Part shown: in pieces, positions 1 to 5,659 of the stretch | Position numbering within the stretch: position 1 is the first letter of the stretch | How the letters are laid out: each line of letters opens with the position of its first letter | Source of the DNA: a virus | DNA length: 24,308 bases | IMG/VR virus record: IMGVR_UViG_3300018412_000048 | Coordinates: 1 to 24,308 of that record | Reading direction: 5' to 3' (one strand) | Notes under the pieces: generated by a model | What the model was told of the DNA's origin: nothing | Seen by the model: the letters and a program-made list of their open reading frames with translations, nothing else | The model's database searches: none | Translations under genes and position numbers: made by a program

Positions 1-83
1 GCATCATCGGTGAAATTGATTATTTCAGTATGTTTTTCGTGTTCTCCCAGTCCGAAACTGTGGACGAATTGCACTTTTTTCAT
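1..83 (-). CDS. Small early protein, 3' part outside the window
   Basis: An open frame starts at the ATG at 83-81 and runs off the left edge, so only 27 complete codons are visible. It begins MKKVQFVHSFGLGEHEKHTE. A purine-rich stretch (GAGGGGTGAGGG) just upstream can serve as ribosome site, and the stop of the preceding gene is four bases away, so it continues the leftward early operon. No domain can be named from this fragment. It would be made early after induction if the operon is read from the promoter at 2527-2555. Confidence 0.55.
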   Translation of the reverse strand, partial: MKKVQFVHSFGLGEHEKHTEIINFTDD

Positions 84-87
84 TCCC

Positions 88-252
88 TCACCCCTCAATC
101 TTCAATTTCATAATGGTCAATCGGTAAGCCTGCTTCATGCCTTCGTACTCAATTCTTTGGATTTCGCCACGTTCGCCACTTGGTAGAAATTCTGCCAAAT
201 CTTCAAGGCTTTGAATTCGTTCTTCTAGCCATTCGATTAATTTTTTATTCAT
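88..252 (-). CDS. Small early protein, 54 aa, function unknown
   Basis: A 54-codon frame runs from ATG 252-250 to TGA 90-88, with an AAGGAG ribosome site seven bases or so before the start. The protein is charged and probably helical (starts MNKKLIEWLEERIQSLEDLA). It sits in the leftward early operon, 13 bases after a small membrane protein gene and four bases before the partial gene at the left edge. It has no signal peptide or membrane segment. The good ribosome site and tight packing argue that it is real. I do not recognise the family. Confidence 0.6.
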   Translation of the reverse strand: MNKKLIEWLEERIQSLEDLAEFLPSGERGEIQRIEYEGMKQAYRLTIMKLKIEG

Positions 253-265
253 ATTTCTTCACTCC

Positions 266-406
266 TTACCTAATTGATTTAACAAACAAAACCAACGTTA
301 GCAACAGCACCGCATTAAGCGTCAACGATAAGTAAGCGATCAATTGCGTTTGTCTCAATTTGTGGACTAAACTTTTCGATTGCAATCCAGCTAATAATTT
401 TTTCAT
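266..406 (-). CDS. Small single-pass membrane protein, 46 aa
   Basis: The frame runs from ATG 406-404 to TAA 268-266 and encodes 46 residues. The first half is basic (MKKLLAGLQSKSLVHKLRQ); residues about 23-43 form a hydrophobic span rich in Leu and Val, followed by KSIR. That is a single membrane anchor with positive charges on both ends. Another ATG lies eight bases upstream in a different frame, but the GAGGAG ribosome site is only one base from it and eight from this one, so I chose this start. It lies in the early operon. Function unknown; a membrane-acting phage microprotein, for instance for exclusion, is possible but not shown. Confidence 0.5.
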   Translation of the reverse strand: MKKLLAGLQSKSLVHKLRQTQLIAYLSLTLNAVLLLTLVLFVKSIR

Positions 407-418
407 TTTTCATTCTCC

Positions 419-661
419 TCAAACTTTGTATTTATCCATAAACTCATCAATGTCTTTGATGTCGTATTTTGGATTTGAATTTTCTTCTAGCAAAATCACT
501 TTCAGCCCCTTTGACTTAACCCAATCATTTAAGGTGCCAGGCGATACATTGGCGTATGAACAAGCTTGTTTTTGATTGAGGTAGCGTGGAGGAATGTAAT
601 TTTTCAAGAACTTTTTAACATAATCAACGATCAATGCTTTTAAATCTTTTGTAAGCTCCAT
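419..661 (-). CDS. Helix-turn-helix protein, excisionase/MerR-like
   Basis: This 80-residue protein has a central winged-helix pattern: LNQKQACSYANVSPGTLNDW at about residues 28-47, then a basic stretch and a hydrophobic strand (KVILLEENSNPKYDIKDIDEFMDKYK). That matches the DNA-binding layout of phage Xis and related HTH_17 proteins, where the 'wing' is followed by a short helix. It lies in the leftward early operon rather than beside int. Such proteins bend DNA for excision or act as small regulators; which applies here cannot be read from sequence. The gene starts 22 bases after the preceding gene's stop with an AGAGGTGTGAG ribosome site. Confidence 0.6.
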   Translation of the reverse strand: MELTKDLKALIVDYVKKFLKNYIPPRYLNQKQACSYANVSPGTLNDWVKSKGLKVILLEENSNPKYDIKDIDEFMDKYKV

Positions 662-682
662 TTCTCACACCTCTTTTTAAAA

Positions 683-898
683 TCACGTCTCATCTAAATA
701 AATTTCCTCAAGTCCTAACAAATCAGCGATATTAACCGCTACTTCAAACATCGTTTCTTGCATGTCTTTAACTGTGGCGTGTCGTTCTTCGATTAATCCC
801 GTGCAATTTTGCTTTTCGTAAGTTTTAATAGTGATTTCATCTAATTGAGATAACTCGTAAAGATACTCCAGCGCTTGTCTAATGTTTTCGAATTCCAT
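683..898 (-). CDS. Small acidic early protein, 71 aa
   Basis: The protein starts MEFENIRQALEYLYELSQLD and is acidic throughout, with predicted helices and no cysteine cluster or membrane span. The open frame reaches a GTG at 907, but AAGGAG lies eight bases before the ATG at 898, so ATG 898 is the better start. The gene before it stops at 904, leaving a five-base gap, which indicates co-transcription in the early operon. I do not recognise the family. It could be a small regulator or a DNA mimic because of its charge, but that is only a guess. Confidence 0.6.
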   Translation of the reverse strand: MEFENIRQALEYLYELSQLDEITIKTYEKQNCTGLIEERHATVKDMQETMFEVAVNIADLLGLEEIYLDET

Positions 899-903
899 TT
901 GAA

Positions 904-1413
904 TCACTCCTTTTCTAATTCGATGATTCGTAAAATCGACGGTGTAGGTTTCAATTCCGATTCTCTAAAACTTTCATATTGCAATGATTCAAGAAATTGA
1001 TATGCTTCTTTAAAATCCACTTTTCGAATTGCGGTGTATCTCACAACGTTCATTCTTATTTTTAACTTAGCGTGCATTCTGCTGATGAATCTGCCTTTCC
1101 AAGCTTTGAATAGATTTCCACTGTATGTAGTTTTTTCTCTTTTTTCATGCTCTCTAGCGAATACAGTAGCAAGTGTATTGATGATTGATTTAATTTCTTG
1201 CTGTTCGTCGTAATTAATCGTGAGTTGTTTTGATAATTTTTCGTTCATTGCTTCCATTTCATCAAAACGATTATTCACACGCTTTTCAGATTCGATTACA
1301 TTTGCTTCGATTCTGATAATGTTTTCTAATGCTTCAACAATCGCTGCTCCTTGTTCATTTTGTCTTTTTAATGTAAAAACCAACGATTCATTTTTAACTA
1401 ATTGATTATCCAT
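904..1413 (-). CDS. ORF6C-domain phage protein
   Basis: A 169-residue protein. Residues about 20-75 are a coiled coil (ENIIRIEANVIESEKRVNNR and following). The C-terminal half (residues about 75-160) has the ORF6C pattern: a helix with KSIINTLATVFA, a Tyr/Trp basic segment (LFKAWKGRF), then KIRMNVVRYTAIRKVDFKEA. The ORF6C domain is usually found at the C-terminus of phage antirepressor-like proteins; here no Bro-N or KilA-N domain is attached. It overlaps the DUF3102 gene end by 16 bases and has a GGAGGAG ribosome site. In the early operon it may modulate CI or replication. The family call is good; the role is inferred. Confidence 0.65.
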   Translation of the reverse strand: MDNQLVKNESLVFTLKRQNEQGAAIVEALENIIRIEANVIESEKRVNNRFDEMEAMNEKLSKQLTINYDEQQEIKSIINTLATVFAREHEKREKTTYSGNLFKAWKGRFISRMHAKLKIRMNVVRYTAIRKVDFKEAYQFLESLQYESFRESELKPTPSILRIIELEKE

Positions 1414-2264
1414 GTTACTTCTCCTCCGATTTCTTGTTTGATTTCTGATAATAATTTTTCCACTCGTTTTATTGAGTTTGATAACTTTTCTTTTGTTTCT
1501 GCCGTCGCTCCTGCAATCGAAGCGGAATCATATACAGTTACAGATTGTTCTTTTACAAAATCATTCATATTTATAATGAGTTTGTGGACGCTTATATCTG
1601 CATTACGTTGCAATCTAACTAATTGTGCTTGTTCCAATTCATCATTTTCGATCGTGCGCTTCATTTGCAAAGCTTCATTTTTCTGTGTCATTTCTCGCTC
1701 TAATCGCTCTTTTTCCTGTTTTAAAGATTGATTTTCGTTAGAAATTTCATTTGATAGTCGTTTCAATTCTTTGTAGTCACTTGGAATTTTTTCAATGACT
1801 ACTTCTTTTTCAATCACTTGCGGTTCTTGCTCGTTTAAATCTTCAATCATTCGAACTTGCATTTCGATTTGTTCATCTTTGGCTTTTAATTGGCGTTTCA
1901 ACTCTTGCAACTCTCGAACAGTCATTTCATCAGGTTTTTTCACTTCACCTTTCGAAGTCGTGTGTTCTTTTGAGCGTTCTTCCAGAGGGAGAGTAGTTAT
2001 TAAGTAAAGAGCATTACTTCCTAAATTGTTGTACGTAGTAGAATTTGGAAGTTCTTTAGCAACTTTCATAAATCTATTTGCTTCGTGATGATTCATAGAA
2101 ATTGACTCTAACCACTTTCCAAACTCCCCATGAACCAAGTCGTTTTCTTTTATATAATTCAAACGTCTGCCAATTTCCCAAATCGATTGACCTGCAATTT
2201 GTTTGTAGGAATTTATTTCAGCAGTTAAGATGTTTATATCTTTCGATAGTTGTATCTCGTTCAC
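1398..2264 (-). CDS. DUF3102 family phage protein
   Basis: A 288-residue protein. Residues about 1-110 carry the DUF3102 signature: a helical region with ISWEIGRRL-like wording (here QSIWEIGRRLNYIKENDLVH), then GEFGKWLESISMNHHEANRF. Residues about 115-215 form a long coiled coil rich in Glu, Lys and Gln, and the tail is helical. The start is GTG at 2264, sharing one base with the Cro gene's TAG stop, with AGGAGG seven bases upstream. DUF3102 proteins are common in Firmicutes phages and mobile elements, usually next to cro and early genes; their job is not established, though DNA binding or partition-like roles have been suggested. Confidence 0.75.
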   Translation of the reverse strand: MNEIQLSKDINILTAEINSYKQIAGQSIWEIGRRLNYIKENDLVHGEFGKWLESISMNHHEANRFMKVAKELPNSTTYNNLGSNALYLITTLPLEERSKEHTTSKGEVKKPDEMTVRELQELKRQLKAKDEQIEMQVRMIEDLNEQEPQVIEKEVVIEKIPSDYKELKRLSNEISNENQSLKQEKERLEREMTQKNEALQMKRTIENDELEQAQLVRLQRNADISVHKLIINMNDFVKEQSVTVYDSASIAGATAETKEKLSNSIKRVEKLLSEIKQEIGGEVTWIIN

Positions 2265-2503
2265 TATTTAACCTCCTGTTCTTTGTGCATTTTTGGAACA
2301 GTTACAGTAAAAAAATATTCTGGAAAAAGTTCGGAAGTAGAAATGTTAAGTTTTTCGGCAAACATTCTAGCTTCGTCTAGTGTGATAGACATTTTCCCTA
2401 ACTCTCTTTTTCCATACTGTTGAGCAGTCACGCCAATTACCGCTCCCATTTCAGCTTGATTTAGGTTGGCGTCTTTACGTTCTTTATATAATCTCATGTG
2501 CAT
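2264..2503 (-). CDS. Cro-like XRE-family repressor
   Basis: This is a 79-residue HTH_3 (XRE) protein. Residues about 13-40 ([20 protein letters not shown], then KRELGK) form the helix-turn-helix, followed by the usual [22 protein letters not shown] dimer helices. It is the first gene of the leftward early operon and is divergent from cI, the position of Cro. The start at 2503 has AAGGAGGT nine bases upstream. The start codon lies inside an operator copy (2498-2512), and a second operator copy (2285-2299) is written into its last codons (VPKMHKE). The expected role is to repress the CI promoter and tune early expression. Confidence 0.85.
   Translation of the reverse strand: MHMRLYKERKDANLNQAEMGAVIGVTAQQYGKRELGKMSITLDEARMFAEKLNISTSELFPEYFFTVTVPKMHKEQEVK
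2285..2299 (+). promoter_or_regulatory. Distal operator copy inside the end of cro
   Basis: GTGCATTTTTGGAAC occurs here exactly as at 2498-2512 and 2537-2551, in the same orientation. It lies within coding sequence, about 200 bases from the switch. A distal site of this kind could support DNA looping or act as a roadblock. Binding is inferred from sequence identity only. Confidence 0.55.
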
Positions 2504-2512
2504 TTTTGGAAC
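2498..2512 (+). promoter_or_regulatory. Operator copy over the cro start codon
   Basis: This is an exact copy of GTGCATTTTTGGAAC. Read on the minus strand it is GTTCCAAAAATGCAC and contains the cro ATG. A repressor bound here would block elongation from the leftward promoter and access to the cro start. It is 39 bases from the copy at 2537. Confidence 0.7.
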
Positions 2513-2526
2513 ACCTCCTTGCTAAC

Positions 2527-2555
2527 AATATACCACGTGCATTTTTGGAACGCAA
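2527..2555 (-). promoter_or_regulatory. Leftward early promoter (PR equivalent)
   Basis: On the minus strand the boxes are TTGCGT (2555-2550) and TATATT (2532-2527), 17 bases apart. An operator copy fills the spacer. The promoter fires into cro and the early operon. Box quality and placement fit a vegetative sigma-A promoter. Confidence 0.75.
2537..2551 (+). promoter_or_regulatory. Operator copy in the leftward early promoter
   Basis: This exact copy of GTGCATTTTTGGAAC occupies the spacer between the -35 and -10 boxes of the leftward promoter (2527-2555). This is the site expected to matter most for holding lytic genes off. The motif is only weakly symmetric (GTNC...GNAC), so the array looks like directly repeated asymmetric sites. 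Confidence 0.75.
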
Positions 2556-2623
2556 TAGCTTTTGCTTATTTCTTTTAAAAAAAACATAAAAATATTTTTT
2601 TACTATGAAAAGAAAGTTTTTTG

Positions 2624-2638
2624 TTGCACTTTTGGAAC
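2624..2638 (+). promoter_or_regulatory. Operator-like copy over the cI promoter -35 box
   Basis: TTGCACTTTTGGAAC matches the 15-base operator at 13 of 15 positions and includes the -35 box TTGCAC of the cI promoter. Cro, or CI at high level, binding here would shut off cI. The mismatches may make it a weaker or differently preferred site. Confidence 0.6.
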
Positions 2639-2652
2639 GAAAGGCTTAGAAT
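2624..2652 (+). promoter_or_regulatory. Rightward cI promoter
   Basis: TTGCAC (2624-2629) and TAGAAT (2647-2652) are separated by 17 bases and lie 30 bases before the cI start. The -35 box lies in an operator-like repeat, giving a way to regulate cI itself. An AGGAGG ribosome site (2668-2673) follows. Confidence 0.7.
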
Positions 2653-2681
2653 TAAGTTACGATTAATAGGAGGTGAAAGGA

Positions 2682-3332
2682 ATGAGTGTATTTTCAGAGG
2701 AATTAAACAAATTGTTAATACGTTTTGATATGTCTAATGAAGAATTAGGGGAAAAAGTTGGTGTGAATAGAACCACTATATCTCGATGGAGGTCTGGTGA
2801 ACGAAGTCCTAAAATAGAAAAATTGCCAGAGATCGCCCGTATATTTAACGTTGACCCTCGGATATTTGTAGGGGAAATGCCCGAACAAAAACAATCTATC
2901 GAATCTATCTACAATCAATTAGATCAACCAAGAAAAACAAAAGTTTATAACTTTGCTGAATATCAATTAAGGGAACAAAATAAAAAACCTCAAATCAACA
3001 TCGTGATTCGAGGATATGTATCAGCAGGTACTGGCGAATGGTTGGAAGAAACAATAGAAGAAGTTCCATATGAAGGTGCGATACCCGAACATGATTTCGC
3101 GGTCAAGGTCAATGGTGAATCTATGTTACCACTCTTTGCGGATGGTGAAATAATCTTTGTCAAAGCGACATCAGAAGCTCGTGACGGTCAAATAATTATC
3201 TGTCGGGTAAATAGTGACGCTTACGTTAAAAAGCTATCAGGCAATAAACTAGTGAGTTTAAACAAAGAGTATGAAGACATCTTAATTTCTGACACTGATG
3301 ACTTCAAAATTTTCGGGGTCGTCGTACTATAA
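2682..3332 (+). CDS. CI repressor, LexA-like with S24 peptidase domain
   Basis: A 216-residue lysogeny repressor. Residues about 5-62 are an XRE helix-turn-helix (NEELGEKVGVNRTTISRWRS). Residues about 105-216 are a Peptidase_S24/LexA domain with the self-cleavage pair Ala115-Gly116 (GYVSAGTG), catalytic Ser147 (NGESMLP) and Lys183 (AYVKKL). The full set suggests RecA-stimulated autocleavage and so SOS induction. An in-frame GTG at 2673 overlaps the ribosome site; ATG 2682 is eight bases after AGGAGG and is preferred. It is divergent from cro, with operator repeats between. It is followed by a terminator at 3340-3374. Confidence 0.92.
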   Translation: MSVFSEELNKLLIRFDMSNEELGEKVGVNRTTISRWRSGERSPKIEKLPEIARIFNVDPRIFVGEMPEQKQSIESIYNQLDQPRKTKVYNFAEYQLREQNKKPQINIVIRGYVSAGTGEWLEETIEEVPYEGAIPEHDFAVKVNGESMLPLFADGEIIFVKATSEARDGQIIICRVNSDAYVKKLSGNKLVSLNKEYEDILISDTDDFKIFGVVVL

Positions 3333-3339
3333 AAAAAAT

Positions 3340-3374
3340 ACCCCAAGCGGAGCGACAACTCCGTTTGAGGTTTT
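3340..3374. terminator. Bidirectional terminator after cI
   Basis: A stem of about 12 pairs (ACCCCAAGCGGAG against CTCCGTTTGAGGT, one mismatch and one G-U) with a six-base loop. TTTT follows on the plus strand; eight A's precede it, giving a stronger U tract on the minus strand. It ends the cI transcript and would also stop leftward transcripts. Confidence 0.75.
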
Positions 3375-3424
3375 ATAAGATATTAACAGTTAAAACTATT
3401 ATATCAGAAAAGAGGTATTAAAGT

Positions 3425-4066
3425 ATGAAGAAATTAAAAGTTTTAGGAATCGGTTTTGCTTGTGCGTTGTTATTAAGCGCTTGTGGCTCTAGCGATAACA
3501 ATGTAACGGTATCAAGTAGCACTGCTGCGGAACAATCAGAAGTAGTCGAAAGCACTGTGGCGGAACCAAAAGAAGAAAAAGAAGCAACATCAGAAGTTGG
3601 GAAACGCTCAAATCCTGTCAAATTAGGCGAAACGGCTACCTTTGACACGACTTACTACAACGATGATGGTGATCCATTAGATGCCAATCTATCTATCACG
3701 CTATCAAATGTAATCCGTGGACAAGAAGCGCTTGATTATTTAATGGCGGCTAATGAATTTAATGCTGCACCACCAGAAGGCCAAGAATGGGTTATTGTGG
3801 ATGTTGCTTTAGTTGTCAACAAAGGAGATGCGGACGTCCCTTATTACGAAATGGGAATATTTACACCTATCTCATCCGCTGGTGAAGAAGTTTCCCAAGC
3901 TGAATACCCAAGTTTTGCTAACGGTGAAGCTTTTGGTAACGTTGATTTGTATGAAGGTGCTAACACTACCGGTAAATTCGGTTTCTTGACGAAAATCGAT
4001 GATGAAACAATCCTTGAATATACTGGTGCCGACCTTAACACTTCTGTCTTTTTCTCCCTAAAATAA
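3425..4066 (+). CDS. DUF4352-like lipoprotein, possible superinfection exclusion
   Basis: A 213-residue secreted lipoprotein. The signal peptide (MKKLKVLGIGFACALLLSAC) ends in an LSAC lipobox with Cys20 as lipid anchor. Residues about 22-60 are a Ser/Thr/Glu-rich linker. The rest looks like the DUF4352 immunoglobulin-like fold (GETATFDTTYYNDD, then VIRGQEAL, then EGQEWVIVDVALVVNKGDAD). It sits between cI and int, where temperate phages of lactic acid bacteria often carry lysogeny-expressed surface lipoproteins; Ltp of phage TP-J34 is a known exclusion lipoprotein there, though I see no evidence of homology to Ltp. The start has an AGAGG site. A TATTAT at 3397-3402 has no clear -35 partner. 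Function inferred from position. Confidence 0.75.
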   Translation: MKKLKVLGIGFACALLLSACGSSDNNVTVSSSTAAEQSEVVESTVAEPKEEKEATSEVGKRSNPVKLGETATFDTTYYNDDGDPLDANLSITLSNVIRGQEALDYLMAANEFNAAPPEGQEWVIVDVALVVNKGDADVPYYEMGIFTPISSAGEEVSQAEYPSFANGEAFGNVDLYEGANTTGKFGFLTKIDDETILEYTGADLNTSVFFSLK

Positions 4067-4070
4067 AACA

Positions 4071-4108
4071 AAAAAATAACACGCTCTCCCCTCGAAAAGA
4101 AAGCGTGT
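4071..4108 (-). terminator. Leftward-acting terminator between lipoprotein and int
   Basis: ACACGCT (4079-4085) pairs with AGCGTGT (4102-4108). On the minus strand the stem is followed by a U-rich tract from the A run at 4071-4076; on the plus strand no U tract follows. It would therefore stop transcripts that come leftward, antisense to int, more than rightward ones. Confidence 0.55.
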
Positions 4109-4140
4109 CGGACTAACAAGCATCAGCTTATTTAGCTATG

Positions 4141-4163
4141 CCTATTTTATCATAAATAGGAGG
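4141..4163 (+). promoter_or_regulatory. Hairpin overlapping the int ribosome site
   Basis: CCTATTT (4141-4147) pairs perfectly with AAATAGG (4154-4160), loop TATCAT. The right arm includes the first half of the AGGAGG ribosome site (4158-4163) for int at 4172. Folding of the mRNA would lower int translation. The stem is AU-rich, so the effect may be modest or temperature-dependent. Confidence 0.4.
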
Positions 4164-4171
4164 TTTTAACT

Positions 4172-5314
4172 ATGGCGGAAAACATAAAAGAATATCGCTT
4201 AAAAGATGGCAAAAGACGTTTTATGTTTAAGACATATTTAGGAATACACCCCTACTCAAAAGAACGAGTTGAGACTACTAGACGAGGTTTTAAATCAAGT
4301 CGTGAAGCAAGTATCGAACTAGCACGATTGAAAACAAATTGGTTAGACGAAATCGAAAAAGAAATGGCCCAAAAGAAAAAGAAAAAAACGTATGAACAAA
4401 TTTATGATTTATGGATTGAAGAATATAAAACGACAGTCAAAGAGTCAACGCTTTATAAAACAGAACAGTTGTTTGACAATCATATTTTACCTGCTTTTGG
4501 CTCAGAATGCATTGAAGACATCAAGCCGTTAGCCGTCCAGGAAATTATGAACGAATGGCATGATAAGTTTACTAAGGCATCAACGATCATGAGTTATGCT
4601 GGGCTAGTATTTGATTACGCGTTGAGGCTACAAATCATTACCATCAACCCAACTAAAATAATCCGTAAGCCATCAAAGATTAAAAAGGTAAAATCAGATG
4701 AAGAATTGAATTTTTACGATAAAGAAGAATTGAAAGAGTTTATGGAAAGTTTGTCAAAAGGTAAAAACAAACGTGCCTATGTTTATTTTCGATTATTGGC
4801 CTTTACCGGAATTAGAAAAGGTGAAGCTGGAGCGTTGCAATGGTCCGATATTGATTTTAAAAACAAAGTCTTGAATATCAATAAAGCTGTCTCACGCAAA
4901 GCGACTGGCCTTTATATCCAGACACCGAAAACAACCTCATCTATTAGACGGATTTCATTAGATGATAAAACGCTGGAGATTTTAAAAGAGTTTAAAGGCG
5001 ACGATGATGACAACTTGTTGATTTTTAGATCAGATGACAATAGCATTTTATCCCCTGCAAAAAGTCGCAAGTGGTTAATCTTTGCACAGGATCAGCTAGA
5101 TAAACAACGAGAAAAACCGATGAAGCGAATTTCAACGCATGGCTTTAGGCACACACACGCTAGTTTGCTTTTTGAATCAGGCGCTACGCTCAAAGACGTA
5201 CAGTATAGATTGGGCCACAGTGACATACAAACGACCATGGATATTTACACGCACGTGACCAAGCAAGCTAAAGAACAACTAGCGGAAAGGTTTAATGAGT
5301 ACATCGATTTTTAG
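4172..5314 (+). CDS. int: Tyrosine recombinase (phage integrase)
   Basis: A 380-residue site-specific recombinase that joins attP to the host attachment site. Residues about 1-60 look like the arm-binding N-terminal domain (RRFMFKTYLGIHPYSKERVE). Residues 72-170 are the SAM-like core-binding domain. The catalytic domain has all expected residues: Arg215 (TGIRKGEAG), Lys253 (TPKTTSS), His323-x-x-Arg326 (HGFRHTH), His349 (LGHSD) and nucleophile Tyr359 (DIYTHV). Length is normal for the Tn916/Lactobacillales phage integrase group. The stop codon abuts a pair of direct repeats that look like arm sites, and the attP core follows 117 bases later. An AGGAGG site lies before the start, partly inside a hairpin. 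Confidence 0.95.
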   Translation: MAENIKEYRLKDGKRRFMFKTYLGIHPYSKERVETTRRGFKSSREASIELARLKTNWLDEIEKEMAQKKKKKTYEQIYDLWIEEYKTTVKESTLYKTEQLFDNHILPAFGSECIEDIKPLAVQEIMNEWHDKFTKASTIMSYAGLVFDYALRLQIITINPTKIIRKPSKIKKVKSDEELNFYDKEELKEFMESLSKGKNKRAYVYFRLLAFTGIRKGEAGALQWSDIDFKNKVLNINKAVSRKATGLYIQTPKTTSSIRRISLDDKTLEILKEFKGDDDDNLLIFRSDDNSILSPAKSRKWLIFAQDQLDKQREKPMKRISTHGFRHTHASLLFESGATLKDVQYRLGHSDIQTTMDIYTHVTKQAKEQLAERFNEYIDF

Positions 5315-5338
5315 TTTGACCCAACTCTTGACCCAACT
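5315..5338 (+). repeat. Integrase arm-type direct repeats, left pair
   Basis: TTGACCCAACT occurs at 5316-5326 and again at 5328-5338, a 12-base period. Related TTTTGACC(AACG) repeats with the same 12-base period lie across the core at 5486-5505. Paired short repeats on both sides of a core are the layout of integrase arm-binding sites. Confidence 0.65.
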
Positions 5339-5373
5339 TTGATTTAAAACTAGCTCAAACCACCGAAAACAAA

Positions 5374-5412
5374 AAACACCAAAACCGCTCTATATCAAGG
5401 GTTTTGGTGTTT
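5374..5412 (-). terminator. Strong hairpin with minus-strand U tract
   Basis: AAACACCAAAACC (5374-5386) pairs perfectly over 13 bases with GGTTTTGGTGTTT (5400-5412). On the minus strand it is followed by more U's and a U-rich tail; on the plus strand only the UUU of the stem follows. It probably stops leftward transcripts before int and may also end the int message. Confidence 0.65.
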
Positions 5413-5430
5413 AGCGAAAATCTCCGAAAT

Positions 5431-5456
5431 GCTTAATGGAGACGGCGGGAGTTGAA
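5431..5456 (-). other. attP: Candidate attP core, tmRNA/tRNA 3'-end-like
   Basis: Read on the minus strand, the segment gives a T-loop TTCAACT, a five-base T-stem strand CCCGC, a seven-base acceptor strand CGTCTCC and a discriminator A, then TTAAGC. The spacing matches the 3' end of Gram-positive tmRNA (ssrA), whose end in B. subtilis reads TTCGACT-CCCAC-CGTCCCC-A. No 5' part of such an RNA is present, so it is a fragment carried by the phage to restore the host gene after integration. It lies just downstream of int between two sets of arm-like repeats. ssrA is my first choice of target; a tRNA gene remains possible. The exact crossover core cannot be fixed without the host sequence. Confidence 0.7.
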
Positions 5457-5485
5457 TGTTTGTTGATAAACATAGCTTTAGACTA

Positions 5486-5505
5486 TTTTGACCAACGTTT
5501 TGACC
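5486..5505 (+). repeat. Integrase arm-type direct repeats, right pair
   Basis: TTTTGACC occurs at 5486-5493 (continuing AACG) and 5498-5505, again with a 12-base period, and resembles the TTGACCCAAC repeats left of the core. Together they bracket the attP core, as expected for arm sites. Confidence 0.6.
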
Positions 5506-5590
5506 GATAGTGATTTTCGTTTGTGCAAAAGCGACAACGAATGTACGCAAAAAAAAGATAAAATAATTACACTTTTGTAGTAGTTATCTG

Positions 5591-5619
5591 TTGACTTCAT
5601 ACTACAAATGTAGTATTAT
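5591..5619 (+). promoter_or_regulatory. Promoter with dyad operator upstream of the two-gene unit
   Basis: TTGACT (5591-5596) and TATTAT (5614-5619) are 17 bases apart, close to the sigma-A consensus. The dyad ATACTACAAATGTAGTAT (5599-5616) has eight-base arms and a two-base centre; it fills the spacer and enters the -10 box, so a bound dimer would block the polymerase. The inner TACAnnTGTA is the core of BlaI/MecI/CopY-family operators. A possible variant, TACACTTTTGTA with a four-base centre, lies upstream at about 5570-5581. Confidence 0.75.
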
Positions 5620-5659
5620 ATAAATATAGAAAGAGATAACAAATAAAGGGGCGGTTAAC

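Larger units (their letters stand above)
5315..5659. other. Non-coding attP and promoter region
   Basis: This 345-base stretch has no credible gene. From left to right it holds two direct repeats after int, a 13-bp hairpin, the attP core resembling the end of an RNA gene, a small inverted repeat TGTTTGTTGATAAACA (5457-5472), a second pair of related repeats, and a promoter with an 18-base dyad. Each is listed separately. Confidence 0.8.

Noticed and set aside
2498-2638. A CRISPR array from the repeated GTGCATTTTTGGAAC
   Set aside because: Copies are 15 bases, irregularly spaced (39 and 87 bases) and placed on promoter boxes; they are operators.
5431-5456. A working tRNA or tmRNA gene
   Set aside because: Only the T-arm and acceptor 3' strand are present; no 5' strand, D-arm, anticodon or tag frame is found on either side, so it is an attachment-site fragment.
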